DNA of 64,000 nt from Heracleum sosnowskyi. Taxonomy: Eukaryota > Streptophyta > Magnoliopsida > Apiales > Apiaceae. Position 1 is the stretch's first letter. The number at the start of each line of letters is the position of its first letter. The stretch lies in contig CM061238.1 in the NCBI GenBank assembly GCA_030848705.1, positions 75,850,685-75,914,684 of the forward strand, in the 5' to 3' direction. The notes under the pieces are model-generated. The model was not told the origin of the DNA and did no database searches. It saw only the letters and a program-made list of their open reading frames with translations. The position numbers and the translations under genes were made by a program. Of this stretch, positions 44,311-55,859 are shown in pieces.

Positions 44311-45501
44311 TCAAACATCTCCATCCTTAAGCACAAAGCATTTAGCACCAAATACATGAAAGTATTTGAGAGTTGGTTTCTTGTTATTCATGATCTCATA
44401 AGGTGTCTTCATTAAGTCCTTGTTGATTAGAGTTCGATTATGAGTATAACGAGCAGTATTTACAGCTTCAGCCCAAAAATACATTGGAAGTCCTGATTTA
44501 CTTAACATTGTTCTTGCAGCTTCAATCAAGGTACGATTCTTCCTTTCTACTACTCCATTATATTGAGGAGTTCTAGGGGCTGAGAATTGTCTTGTTATTC
44601 CCTTGTCTGCACAAAAGTCATTCAGAACTGAATTTTTGAATTCAGTTCAATTGTCTAACCTTATAGCTCTAACAGGAAACTTAAAATCCAGCCCAATCAA
44701 CTTCACATGATCAATCACCATTTGTGGAGTTTCATCCTTGGAATGTAGGAATAAAACCCATGTATATTTGGAATAGTCATCAACAATCACAAGAGCATAT
44801 TGTTTCTTTGACATAGACATCACATTAACTGGACCAAACAAATCCATGTGCAGTAGCTGATGTTGTTCAGTTATTGAGGATGTGTCAGTGCCCTTGTGAG
44901 ATGCTTTCTTTGACTTTCCTTTCTGACATGCCTCACACAGCCCTTCTTGTGTAAATTCCATTTGAGGCAGACCTCTCACAAATTCCCTCTTGACTAGGGA
45001 GTTCATTGTTTTGAAGTTGAGGTGAGACATCTTGTGCCATAGCCAACTTTCATTTGATGAATCTTTAGCATAAAAACAATTAACTTCATCTTTGCATCCA
45101 GAATACAAATCTGCTATGAACAAGTTCCCTTTCCTAACTCCTTGAAGAGCAGGCTTTCCATTCTTCTTGTGAAGGATCTGGCACTTCTCTTTATCAAATG
45201 AAACAACATATCCTCTGTCACAGAATTGACTGATACCGAGAAGATTGTGCTTAAGACCTTCCACAATAGATACATCTTCAATAATAACATTTCCAGATTC
45301 CAAACAGCCATATCCTTCAGCTAAACCTTTGTTGTTATCTCCAAAGGTAACCACTGGGCCAACTTTCTCAACCACATTTGATAGCAGGGCTCTATCTCTG
45401 GTCATATGCCTTGAACATCCACTGTTCAGAATCCACACAACAAGGTTTACCTGTTCCACACCCTGCAATATCAAATTGATTAGTCCTTCCTCGGAACCCA
45501 A
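44311..45501 (-). pseudogene. D protease-integrase, broken by a stop
   Basis: 45501-44647 carries the protease (WILNSGCSRHMT; the usual D-S-G is N-S-G, losing the catalytic Asp), the GAG-pre-integrase and the finger (CEACQKGK). The integrase core follows up to ..IRLDN, where TGA replaces the Gly of the DNGTEF motif. The core continues through 44646-44530 and the frame 44529-44311 with YFWAEAVNTARYTHNRTLINK. One residue is also missing in the WHKKLSHLNF block (WHKMSHLNF). Confidence 0.88.
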
Positions 45502-45538
45502 ACTTGATTGGGCCCGGCATACTTAAAGATCTGGCCTT
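45502..45538 (-). pseudogene. D gag, last codons
   Basis: The minus strand reads the conserved gag end GPNQVWVP and a stop, overlapping the pol frame. It is cut by the B2 insertion at 45539. Confidence 0.6.
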
Positions 45539-46648
45539 TGTAAAGTATAATGTAACATAAGATGTAACAGAGATAACTACAACTCAACAAAGGACAAGAC
45601 ATACAATAATATTAACAGAAGCACAGGAATCCAGAATCAAAGAAGAAAAGGTAAACTCAAAAAATCAAAATATGGTATGTATCCTTGAAGTCCGTAAACA
45701 GGTCACGGAAAGAAGTTCATGAAAATGTTCAAGCCTCAGTGACAATTAAAGAAACAAGACTTTCAAGACTACAGAAGTATGTGAATGATTTAGGGTTAGT
45801 ACCACAGGGTTCCAGTGATTTATTTGAAGCAACCAGAACAACAAAGGACTAATTAGCAGCATTGAATTGAAGACATAGAAGAATTGATCAAGTTTTATTC
45901 ATCTATGAACCATTCCAGTTGCACCATTTGACAGCACTTAAAAAGATCAAGTTGTTTTATCGTCTCAGAAGAAATTGATTTTGTCTAATACTAAACACCC
46001 TGAAACTCAGAAGATTTTCTAATAGATCAAGGACAAAAGAAAAGGGTTCGATGGTTTTTCATTTATGAAAACCATCGAATGTGATTCAAGAAATCAATCA
46101 GAAAACTAATATAAGTTAATTTCTCATTCGATAGTTTTATTAAAAAACCATCGAATGGAAAATTAACTTTATACATTCGATAGTTTTCCAATTTGAAGAG
46201 CAGGTGAAAAGTATGTTTGTTTGTCAGGTTGATGAAGATCCAACGGTCAAGAATATTTGTTTACTTTTGGTTCGATGGTTTTCAATTCAAGTCTACAATT
46301 AATATAGAGGAAAGAAGAAGTGTCTTCTTCAGTCAAGGTTTTAACACAAAAGCAATTACGAAGAGAGAGTTTGAGCCAGAGAGAAAATCATAGAAATTAA
46401 TATTGCTCAGAATTCTATCATTGTATTGATTGTGTATAACCTAGAACTCATTGAAGCTAATCTACATATTAGAATTGTAGCACCCCTCGTGGATTATATT
46501 TATAAAACGATATATTCCCCGACTCTTGTTTTGATTTAGTGTATTTGATTTCGTAGTTGAACTGAATGATTTATCCGTGAACGAAATTAAAGAATTTGTG
46601 AGTATCGTATTCAACCCCCCCCTTCTACTTGATGCTTTGGACCTAACA
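45539..46648 (+). repeat. 5' LTR of B2
   Basis: 1110 bp, TGTAAAGT...CCTAACA, like the B1 LTR except for a divergent block at about 46335-46440. It has the same hairpin cluster (46045-46290) and TATTTATAAAACG (about 46497). Confidence 0.88.
46045..46290. repeat. TCGATAG/CCATCGA hairpin cluster in the B2 LTR
   Basis: TCGATGGTTTTTCAT pairs with ATGAAAACCATCGA (46049-46080). ATTCGATAGTTTTATT pairs imperfectly with AAAAAACCATCGAAT. Two further forward copies follow. Confidence 0.8.
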
Positions 46649-46650
46649 AT

Positions 46651-46660
46651 TGGTATCAGA
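46651..46660 (+). other. Primer-binding site of B2, shortened
   Basis: TGGTATCAGA remains. Relative to B1, 26 bp are missing directly after it, between two ATCAGA copies, so the last bases of the site are lost. Confidence 0.85.
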
Positions 46661-46782
46661 TCCGGTGAATGAGACCAAAATCAAACATGGCTTGAAAATT
46701 TGAAGCAAATTTTTTAACTTTCAAAAATTTTCATTTAATTAGAATTTCTTGAATTTTAAACAATTTGAAATTTTCAGAAACC

Positions 46783-47808
46783 ATGAGTGCTCCAAAGACA
46801 ACTGCTGGTATTAAAGTTCCCCCGTTTACAAGAGATGATTTCGGTTTGTGTAAGATGAAGATGTTGTTATTTATCAAGGCATCTAATCCGTTGTATATTA
46901 GAATTTTAGAGAACAGACCATATGTACCAATGAAATCAGTTGATGAAATGACAACTCCTGAAGGTACCAGAATACCCCCAAGCACCACACCTAAGGATAT
47001 CTCTGAGTACACAGATTCAGATAAAGAACTGATTCGATTGGATACAGGTTTGATGCTGATATTGACATATTCCGTAGACAAGGAAATGAGCTATCAGATA
47101 ATGAGCTATACAAGCGGGAAACATATGTGGGATACCATAAACTTAATAATGGAAGGAACTGAAGATGTGCAGGAAAACAGATTGGACATCCTGACTTCTC
47201 AGTATGAATCATTTAGGTCTCTTCCTGGAGAAAGTATAACTCAGGTCTTTGAGAAGTATACTAAACTGCTTAATGAATTATCCATGAAAGGGAAGACCTA
47301 TCCACTGAGAGAAACAAATAGGAAGTTCATGATGACACTGCCCCATCATGTAGAACACAAGTCCTCATCCATAAGGGAAAGAATAGATTTTTCTAAGATG
47401 TCATTAGAGATGATCTATGGCAAGATTAAGACTTATGAGATGGAAAAGGAACAAAGAGTGATAATCTATGGACCAGGGACAGTGGACGACAAGCACAATG
47501 CACTTGTGAGATCAGCAGCACTTGTAGTGGATGAACCAACAACTTCTGATATTCAGGTTCAAACCCCTAGAGCTGGAAAAGAGGTGATTATAGAAGCTGA
47601 AATGGATTCTGTGAATCTGGGTGTTGATGAAAGTGATTACTACACCCTAGAAGAGCTTGAGCAAATGGAAGATAAAACCATGGCGTACTTAGCTGCAAAG
47701 TTTATCCACATTGGTTTAAGAGAAACCCTAAGTACAAGTTCAAGGGCTCAACCAACAGATTCCAGAAGAGCAAGTATTCACCTGGTACAGGATTTAAGGG
47801 AGGCTATA
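46783..47808 (+). pseudogene. B2 gag, 5' part
   Basis: ATG 46783. The capsid-like region is intact where B1 is broken (SFRSLPGESITQVFEKYTKLLNEL is continuous). A one-base deletion near 47717 shifts the frame (B1 has TTTCAAG, B2 TTTAAG). At 47808 the gene is cut by the LARD-like element; the rest resumes at 55860. Confidence 0.88.
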
Positions 47809-49571
47809 TGTCACACCCCCATCTATAATTAAATGAGGGGCTACTTATTAAACCATAAACATGTATGCAGAGCACTAAAATACAACAAATAATAATTAAA
47901 CAACCTAATAAATAATAATTGCATAATTCCTAAGCAACAGATTGTAGGGTAGCTCTCCATCACTCTGTCCCAGATCCCCCTAAGCACCTGACAGAAAAAG
48001 AATACGGCATGAGCCAATTGCCCAGTACGGATTTGGAATATAGTTTATAAAACAGAAAAAAAAAGATATTCATATTTGACAGTTTATAATAAAACATTTA
48101 TTTAAAAATAAGTATGGCTGAAGCAACGAGGGGTTAGGATATTTCATACCGAGATCAGAACATAACAGATACAAATACACACATCATAGGGTACCTAATG
48201 TGTGCAACAAACCGGATAACGTGTACGGCATATACAACGTTACCGTCAAATCAAATCACAAATCACATATCATAAACTCTGGGTGCACCCACGTATCCAG
48301 AAGCAAATATCAAAATGCGCAAAAGCTCGCCTCCTGAGCTATCAGAATAGAAGGATACGCCATGACCAATCACACTGCCATGGAAGTGTCATGTCACTGG
48401 TGCCGCAATGACATGGATGTAGTACCCCTACAGCTGTTTAACTCGGTATACCCTATATCACTAAGGGTTCAAATATAATATTTCACAAAACATTTAAAAT
48501 CACAGAAACAGATATTCCCAATATTTCCAACAGATATAAAGTGTACGCAATATCAGAAAATCGCAGAAACAGATATTTAAATATTTCGAAACAGAATTAA
48601 ATATACTTTTTAGAATCAAAATAATATTCATATTCAAAGTGATTCAAAATCGAACGAACAGATTTGAGGTCAAAACGAATTTAATTTAAATATTTCTAAG
48701 AGGAGTAGCGCTGAATAAAATAGGAGAGAAATCCGTACCTTAGAATTAGCAAATTTAAACACTAACGAAATTCTTAACCGGCGTGTAAAATTTCCTGACT
48801 CCCGAGCTAACCACAAAAATATAATTTGTTATTAATACAAAATCACATTATGTTTGTATCTATTAACTAAACACAATTAATTAAATAACTTATAACCTAC
48901 TATTACCGATATCGATAGTACTAGCACTGATTACCTTAATCTTTTATAATTTTCAAATATTAGAAGTTCCGTACATGTCAATGTGATTGACAGGTTTGGT
49001 GGATGAATATATATCATGTACTCAATTTATACTCTAGTTGTACAGTGCGTTAATACTGTATAAGGCTAACTTGTACCAATTGGCATCCATATCCACTAAT
49101 GCTAACAATTAGATGTTAATTAAGAGTGTTATAAATTGCTTTTCTACATAAATCAAAACCTAGACATAAGTTTATAGATAATGAAATATGGTGCTCGTGA
49201 AGGGGTAACTAATGACATAAAAAAAACAGTTCTTGTACCACTGGTGTCAAGACATATATCTTTAAGAAAATAAAAATGAAAGGTAAAGAATTGAAGCTTA
49301 CTTCCTCATCGCATATCAATAAATTTAGTGTAAGTTTTCTTCTTTAAAAAATTCTCATCTCCTTTCGTCCGCGCCTCCTACCCACCAAATTAAGGTTGTT
49401 TGTCTAACTTTAACTTTAATGACTAGCTTATATTTATACTAATATATTAATTATTATTTACAAGTTTTATTAAGACCAATAAAAAATATATATATACATC
49501 CTAATCAAATTCTTACCATTCTTTAAGAGAAAAAAACATATATAAGTTACAATTTCTAATTCTATCAAGAG

Positions 49572-49602
<31 letters not shown>

Positions 49603-49631
49603 TAAATTATCTAAAATTCCTATTTATTACA
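47809..49631 (-). repeat. LARD LTR, left (3') copy
   Basis: TGTCACACCCCC...TTTATTACA on the + strand. It contains an (ATT)9 run at about 49576-49602. Confidence 0.92.
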
Positions 49632-52600
49632 TATATACCCCCTTAAAAAAAAGATTCCGTCCTCGGAATCAAACGAAACTAAAATTTGTACCTAATTCGA
49701 ATAAGTGTGGTTACATCTCAGGGATAGATTCCTTCAATTGTTAACTAGCCTTTGACTTATTATTTATTCCACCAAACTTTGACAAAAATAATATAAATAA
49801 ACAAATAAAATAAATAAATAAAATGATTTCTTTCCTAGTGGCTCGTTCCTTTCAAACTAAGATGACTTCACTCACAAATAAACTCATAAGTTTATATAAC
49901 GAATATCGAAAAAAATGTCTAACAAATAAGAATAAAATGACAATTAAAAATCCTTAGAGCTGAAATACAAACTACATATGCATCTGAGATAACTTCGGTG
50001 GTGATTAATCTATAAGAAAATTTCGCTAATTCCCTCTACTAAGCACCAACATGTATCAGAGCAACTCTCTCCTCTTTTTCTTTTTCTTTTTCCCGATATA
50101 TATTTATTTCTTGCATGGAAGACTACTATTGTACGGCTAACCTAAATAGTTTTCTATGAGTCATGTCTTGAAGATAACCAAACAAATATTTTAATCCTTT
50201 GCTACTATTAACGGAGAAATACATGCTGACAAGTGCACATCAAAATCGAACACCATAATTAATACACAAATAACAAAAAAAAAATATACATATAAATTTG
50301 TTTATTTAATAGTCACATTTTTCTAGAATTGCCTTGAACACATACTTTTGCTTCTGAGTATAGCTCCACACTAATCATTGCATATCATATTAAATATGGA
50401 ATTTATAAATTCTTTTAATATGATTAATGACACCAATATAATTAGTATAATTAAATCAATAAATATAATATACAACCTTTTAACAAATATAAAACAAATA
50501 AATATTTACTCCATTTTAGGTCACAACCTTCGGCACGCATGTAACCTACTATCCAAGTGTGACAATGATGTGTTCACATAAATCTAAATGCATTTACTAT
50601 TAATTAGCTAATATTCACGTTTTGGCTAGCAAGCGTAAACATAAATTCACTGTTGTTGGGTACTTATACATAAATTTATGTATGTCTTCACATTACAGAT
50701 AAACAAATAAGAAATTAATTAAATTAACATCTTAAATATTAGAAATTAGACTTATAGTTACAGATCAAATAATTTTACAAAATAATCTCATGTTATGAAT
50801 ATACCTGTTCATTTAAATTAGCCATAATCTAATCTCATACGATTTAAATCAATCAAGGCACATTACACATATGAATTATATAATATTTCTTATAATAATC
50901 TAGAAAATATCAAATAACTTGACTCACCATAAAAAGACAAAATCATGAACTTAATATACGTGCCTAACAACTAATAGATAATGGCTAGAAAATAATTATG
51001 TGAGTCAAATAAACATAACACGTAATTATAAAATATAACTTCGTTTGTACCTGACTAACATTATCGAACATCTTTAGTCTTCTTGTTCTTTCTTCTCTTT
51101 CCCTCGTGTCACTTGATTTTTTTTTCAACGGATTGTCTCCTAGTGCCGCAAAATATATAATATAACTCATAATTCTAGGGTTCACTAATGAATTTACATA
51201 TTTATAAAGCTTTGTTTTATTTATTTTAATTACTAAAATTAACAATATAGGGGTGTGTAGATGTTCAGTGGCCCTATATATGTCTAGATTAGCTGACTCA
51301 ACCTTAACAAATATATGCAGAACATATATCAAAGCTGAAACAAATTTAAATATCATATATTTGAAATAAAATGTAGCTCAACTTAAAAGAATCAATACGT
51401 GTATATATGCAGATCAAAATAAATTAAAGTAAGATAAACTAAAATCTATCCCACTTGCAAAATAAAATAAAATTTGTTCTCTATATTACATATTTGATGA
51501 TATTTCTATAACTTGAACTAATAGACACATTGATTCCCCAAATCATTCTTTGGATACTGAAATTCTTTAATAGCAATTTGACAATTAAAATTGCATTACC
51601 ATGCATAAGCTATTTTAAAGAAATTAAATAATCAAGAATTAAAATATAGAATATTTTTTTTTTGTACTAAAATATCACGTGTAAACTATCTATACTTGTT
51701 AGATGCACGAAAATAATAGTCTCAAATAAAATCATAACCTGAAACGCAAAATTAAATATTAAATAACGTGCATATAATATGTATTATAACAAATAACTAA
51801 CTATCGAAATCCAACAGAACCTATTTAATTATAACACTTCAACTTTCTACTAGATACATACAATTCGAACATTAAAGAAAACAAGTGTCCAATTGCACCA
51901 CAAGAAAATAATTCAACTATTAGGGCACGTTAAGCTAAGCTATTGGTTTGTTTTATAATAATTCTTCATATTAACAAAATAAAAATAAATCAAAATTAAA
52001 ATTATATTCATGAGTTTTAAAAGCCTACTAGGGATACCAAATGATGGTCGTAGTCATGGTTCTAAAAATTTCCGATTTTTTTTACAACACTAGTCGTAGT
52101 GTATAATACATTATATACTATTCAGATAATTCTAAATTTCTTGAAACTTGTTAAAATAATAATAAATTCTTAAGAATACACAACACTTATATTCCTCCAC
52201 TGAATCATTAATTTCAGGCGTCCCTAAAATTAATAATATCATATCATTTAATTATTTATTTTGAGCGTCCCCAAAATAAAATAATTAAATTATAAAATTT
52301 TGGAACATGAGTGTTTTAGACATAATTTGCATAAAATTGAGAGGAAAATATACATTCTAATAAGTAAACTACTAAAACATATACGAGTTTGGAAAAATTA
52401 AAATAACTATATCTATAAAGGACTCAAAATATTCCAGAAGACTTGAAATTTACTTAATTTGAATAAGCAAGCAAAGGTGCATAATAGACCTTTTCGGTTA
52501 TATATTTCAAGATGCAATAATTGCCCATAAACACGATATAAGTAAAAATATCATTCAAAAATCAAAATAATACACAAAGATAAATAAGAAAATAATGTTA

Positions 52601-53343
52601 GTGCTCAAGATATTATTTATTATCATATATGTAATAGAATCCTTGACCACAATATCTTTAAAATCAGATTGCTTAAAATTATCTTACGTAGTAAACTCAC
52701 AATTCGCAGGCCTAAAAACGGTCTACAGAATGCCAAACTAAGCTCATGCTATCTTATCCCCTGTAAAATCTAAAGTTAACACGATCCTTATCTAAAACTT
52801 GTTATCTCTTGTGAAGCTAACAAATTTTTAAGTCTATTTCGAGTTGAGACTTTTATTATTTAAACAGATTCTTATATATTCGATCGTGTCTTCAAATATT
52901 ATTTGTTTTCATTATAAATCAATTGTTGCATGAATTAAACTTAACCAAACTACACTTGGGACGATTGATAATCATGCATCATCATCAGAAGAAATATGTC
53001 TTAGTGTCCCTAAAGACGTAAGACGACTCATTAACAAATACAAAACTCAAAAACATTGAATTGATGCGAAAGAAAAATAACTGACTGAGTCAAATCATAA
53101 TCAAATAACATAATAATTTCACTTCTAATAAAATTTTCTACAAAGTCAGATAGACATATGAACAATGTTCATAATAATGAGATTAGTCAAAATAGTATAA
53201 AAATTTCATAAAAGTAAAATAGTTGTCAATTGGATAAATGAATTTTTGAAAAAACATAATACACATCCTAACGTCTACCCAACCTCACAGGTCAACCTAA
53301 ATAGGTTTTCTACAAGAAAGAACCTAAGCTCTGATACCATCTT
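49632..53343 (-). other. Internal region of the LARD-like element
   Basis: AT-rich. The longest minus-strand frame is 123 codons (51356-50985) and shows no gag, pol or other domain. CCGTCCTCGGAATCAAACG at about 49656, next to the purine tract, is a phrase seen near the purine tract of some plant non-autonomous elements. I recognise nothing else. Confidence 0.7.
53328..53339 (-). other. Primer-binding site of the LARD-like element
   Basis: The minus strand reads TGGTATCAGAGC five bases after the LTR. This is a perfect initiator-Met tRNA site. Confidence 0.92.
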
Positions 53344-55103
53344 TGTCACACCCCCATCTATAATTAAATGAGGGGCTACTTATTAAACCATAAACATGTA
53401 TGCAGAGCACTAAAATACAACAAATAATAATTAAACAACCTAATAAATAATAATTGCATAATTCCTAAGCAACAGATTGTAGGGTAGCTCTCCATCACTC
53501 AGTCCCAAATCCCCCTAAGCACCTGACAGAAAAAGAATACGGCATGAGCCAATTGCCCAGTACGGATTTGGAATATAGTTTATAAAACAGAAAAAAAAGA
53601 TATTCATATTTGACAGTTTATAATAAAACATTTATTTAAAAATAAGTATGGCTGAAGCAACGAGGGGTTAGGATATTTCATACCGAGATCAGAACATAAC
53701 AGATACAAATACACACATCATAGGGTACCTAATGTGTGCAACAAACCGGATAACGTGTACGGCATATACAACGCTACCGTCAAATCAAATCACAAATCAC
53801 ATATCATATACTCTGGGTGCACCCACGTATCCTGAAACAAATATCAAAATGCGCAAAAGCTCGCCTCCTGAGCTATCAGAATAGAAGGATACGCCATGAC
53901 CAATCACACTGCCATGGAAGTGTCATGTCACTGGTGCCGCAATGACATGGCTGTAGTACCCCTACAGCTGGTTAACTCGGTATACCCTATATCACTAAGG
54001 GTTCAAATATAATATTTCGCAAAAAATTTAAAATCACAGAAACAGATATTCCCAATATTTCCAACAGATATAAAGTGTACGCAATATCAGAAAATCGCAG
54101 AAACATATATTTAAATATTTCGAAACAGAATTAAATATACTTTTTAGAATCAAAATAATATTCATATTCAAAGTGATTCAAAATCGAACGAACAGATTTG
54201 AGGTCAAAACGAATTTAATTTAAATATTTCTAAGAGGAGTAGCGCTGAATAAAATAGGAGAGAAATCCGTACCTTAGAATTAGCAAATTTAAACACTAAC
54301 GAAATTCTTAACCGGCGTGTAAAATTTCCTGACTCCCGAGCTAACCACAAAAATATAATTTGTTATTAATACAAAATCACATTATGTTTGTATCTATTAA
54401 CTAAACACAATTAATTAAATAACTTATAACCTACTATTACCGATATCGATAGTACTAGCACTGATTACCTTAATCTTTTATAATTTTCAAATATTAGAAG
54501 TTCCGTACATGTCAATGTGATTGACAGGTTTGGTGGATGAATATATATCATGTACTCAATTTATACTCTAGTTGTACAGTGCGTTAATACTGTATAAGGC
54601 TAACTTGTACCAATTGGCATCCATATCCACTAATGCTAACAATTAGATGTTAATTAAGAGTGTTATAAATTGCTTTTCTACATAAATCAAAACCTGGACA
54701 TAAGTTTATAGATAATGAAATATGGTGCTCGTGAAGGGGTAACTAATGACATTAAAAAAAACAGTTCTTGTACCACTGGTGTCAAGACATATATCTTTAA
54801 GAAAATAAAAATGAAAGGTAAAGAATTGAAGCTTACTTCCTCATCGCATATCAATAAATTTAGTGTAAGTTTTCTTCTTTCAAAAATTCTCATCTCCTTT
54901 CGTCCGCGCCTCCTACCCACCAAATTAGGGTTGTTTGTCTAACTTTAACTTTAATGACTAGCTTATATTTATACTAATATATTAATTATTATTTACATGT
55001 TTTATTAAGACCAATAAAAAAAAATATACATCCTAATCAAATTCTTACCATTCTTTAAGAAAAAAAAACATATATAAGTTACCATTTCTAATTCTATCAA
55101 GAG

Positions 55104-55143
<40 letters not shown>

Positions 55144-55172
55144 TAAATTATCTAAAATTCCTATATATTACA
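53344..55172 (-). repeat. LARD LTR, right (5') copy
   Basis: Partner of 47809-49631; (ATT)12 instead of (ATT)9. Confidence 0.92.
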
Positions 55173-55176
55173 TTTA

Positions 55177-55859
55177 TGTGACAACCCGGGTCAAATCCCG
55201 AGTCTTTTTTCGAAAATCGGGTCAAGTCCCAATTCCGAGTCCGAATAAGCCGAAGCCTACTGGCCCAAACGCAGCCAACTTGGGTAACGACTAGCACACC
55301 ACAGGCCCCAAAAGATCATGATTTGTTGGTGCTAATTAGTAGTAGTGATTTGCCTTATAAACTGAACAGAAGTCCCAAATCTCCTCGATTTGGGACTGGG
55401 GTGTTACAAACTCCCCCACTTAAACTCTTGACGTCCTCGTCAAGCCTGAACGGATAGCCCATAGGTTCCAAGATCGTTCCTCCCTAGCCATTGTGGGATA
55501 ATACCGGTTGACTTCGTGTCCCCACCTCCGAACCTTTGTCCATTGTAGGATAATACCACCAGCCTTCATGTCTCCACCTCCGGCAACTTGACGCATCAAG
55601 CTTTCGAGAGTCGGCTCTGATACCATATGTGACAACCCGGGTCAAATCCCGAGTCTTTTTTCGAAAATCGGGTCAAGTCCCGATTCCGAGTCCGAATAAG
55701 CCGAAGCCTACTGGCCCAAACGCAGCCAACTTGGGTAACGACTAGCCCACCACAGGCCCCAAAAGATCATGATTTGTTGGTGCTAATTAGTAGTAGTGAT
55801 TTGCCTTATAAACTGAACAGAAGTCCCAAATCTCCTCGATTTGGGACTGGGGTGTTACA
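55177..55859 (-). mobile_element. TRIM (miniature LTR retrotransposon), 683 bp, minus strand
   Basis: Two 232-bp LTRs (55177-55408 and 55628-55859), TGTGACAACCCGGG...GGGGTGTTACA, differ at about two bases and flank only 219 bp. On the minus strand a perfect Met-tRNA site (TGGTATCAGAGC, + strand 55614-55625) and a purine tract (AAGTGGGGGAGTT, ending at 55409) are in the right places. There is no coding capacity. A hairpin (GTCCCAAATC paired with GATTTGGGAC, loop TCCTC) lies near the LTR end. The right flank is CTATA; the left flank is not a clean copy. Confidence 0.92.

Larger units (their letters stand above)
35247..45538 (-). mobile_element. Element D: Sirevirus-type Ty1/copia, minus strand, truncated and interrupted
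   Basis: On the minus strand this runs from the end of gag (45538) through pol, a palindrome-rich spacer and a third ORF to about 35247, where the rest of that ORF and the 3' LTR are missing. A 3.9-kb solo LTR (35717-39630) splits the third ORF, and B2 is inserted at 45539 in the end of gag. The gag 5' part and 5' LTR should lie beyond the far end of B2, outside the window. Confidence 0.8.
47809..55172 (-). mobile_element. LARD-like non-autonomous LTR retrotransposon, minus strand
   Basis: LTRs of 1823 bp (47809-49631) and 1829 bp (53344-55172) flank 3712 bp without coding domains. On the minus strand a Met-tRNA primer site (TGGTATCAGAGC, + strand 53328-53339) follows the 5' LTR, and a purine tract (A-rich then GGGGG, 49632-49652) precedes the 3' LTR. 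LTRs differ at about 20 positions by eye, close to 99% identity, so insertion is recent. The left target site is CTATA (47804-47808). No clean copy follows the right LTR, because a TRIM adjoins it four bases later. Confidence 0.88.

Noticed and set aside
45114..45311. Secondary minus-strand ORFs over gag and pol (also near 30000-30374 and 43839-44138)
   Set aside because: Out-of-frame shadows of conserved retrotransposon domains or of low-complexity linkers.
50985..51356. 123-codon minus-strand ORF in the LARD interior as a possible accessory gene
   Set aside because: No recognisable domain, AT-driven composition, and it is not placed like gag. It could be chance in 3.7 kb.
53328..53339. tRNA gene fragment (GCTCTGATACCA)
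   Set aside because: It is the minus-strand primer-binding site next to an LTR; the same holds at 55614-55625. No tRNA cloverleaf surrounds either.
47809..55859. Treating LARD plus TRIM as one large element with unequal LTRs
   Set aside because: Each has its own matched pair of terminal repeats, its own primer site and its own purine tract, so they are two elements, though their joint target duplication is still puzzling.
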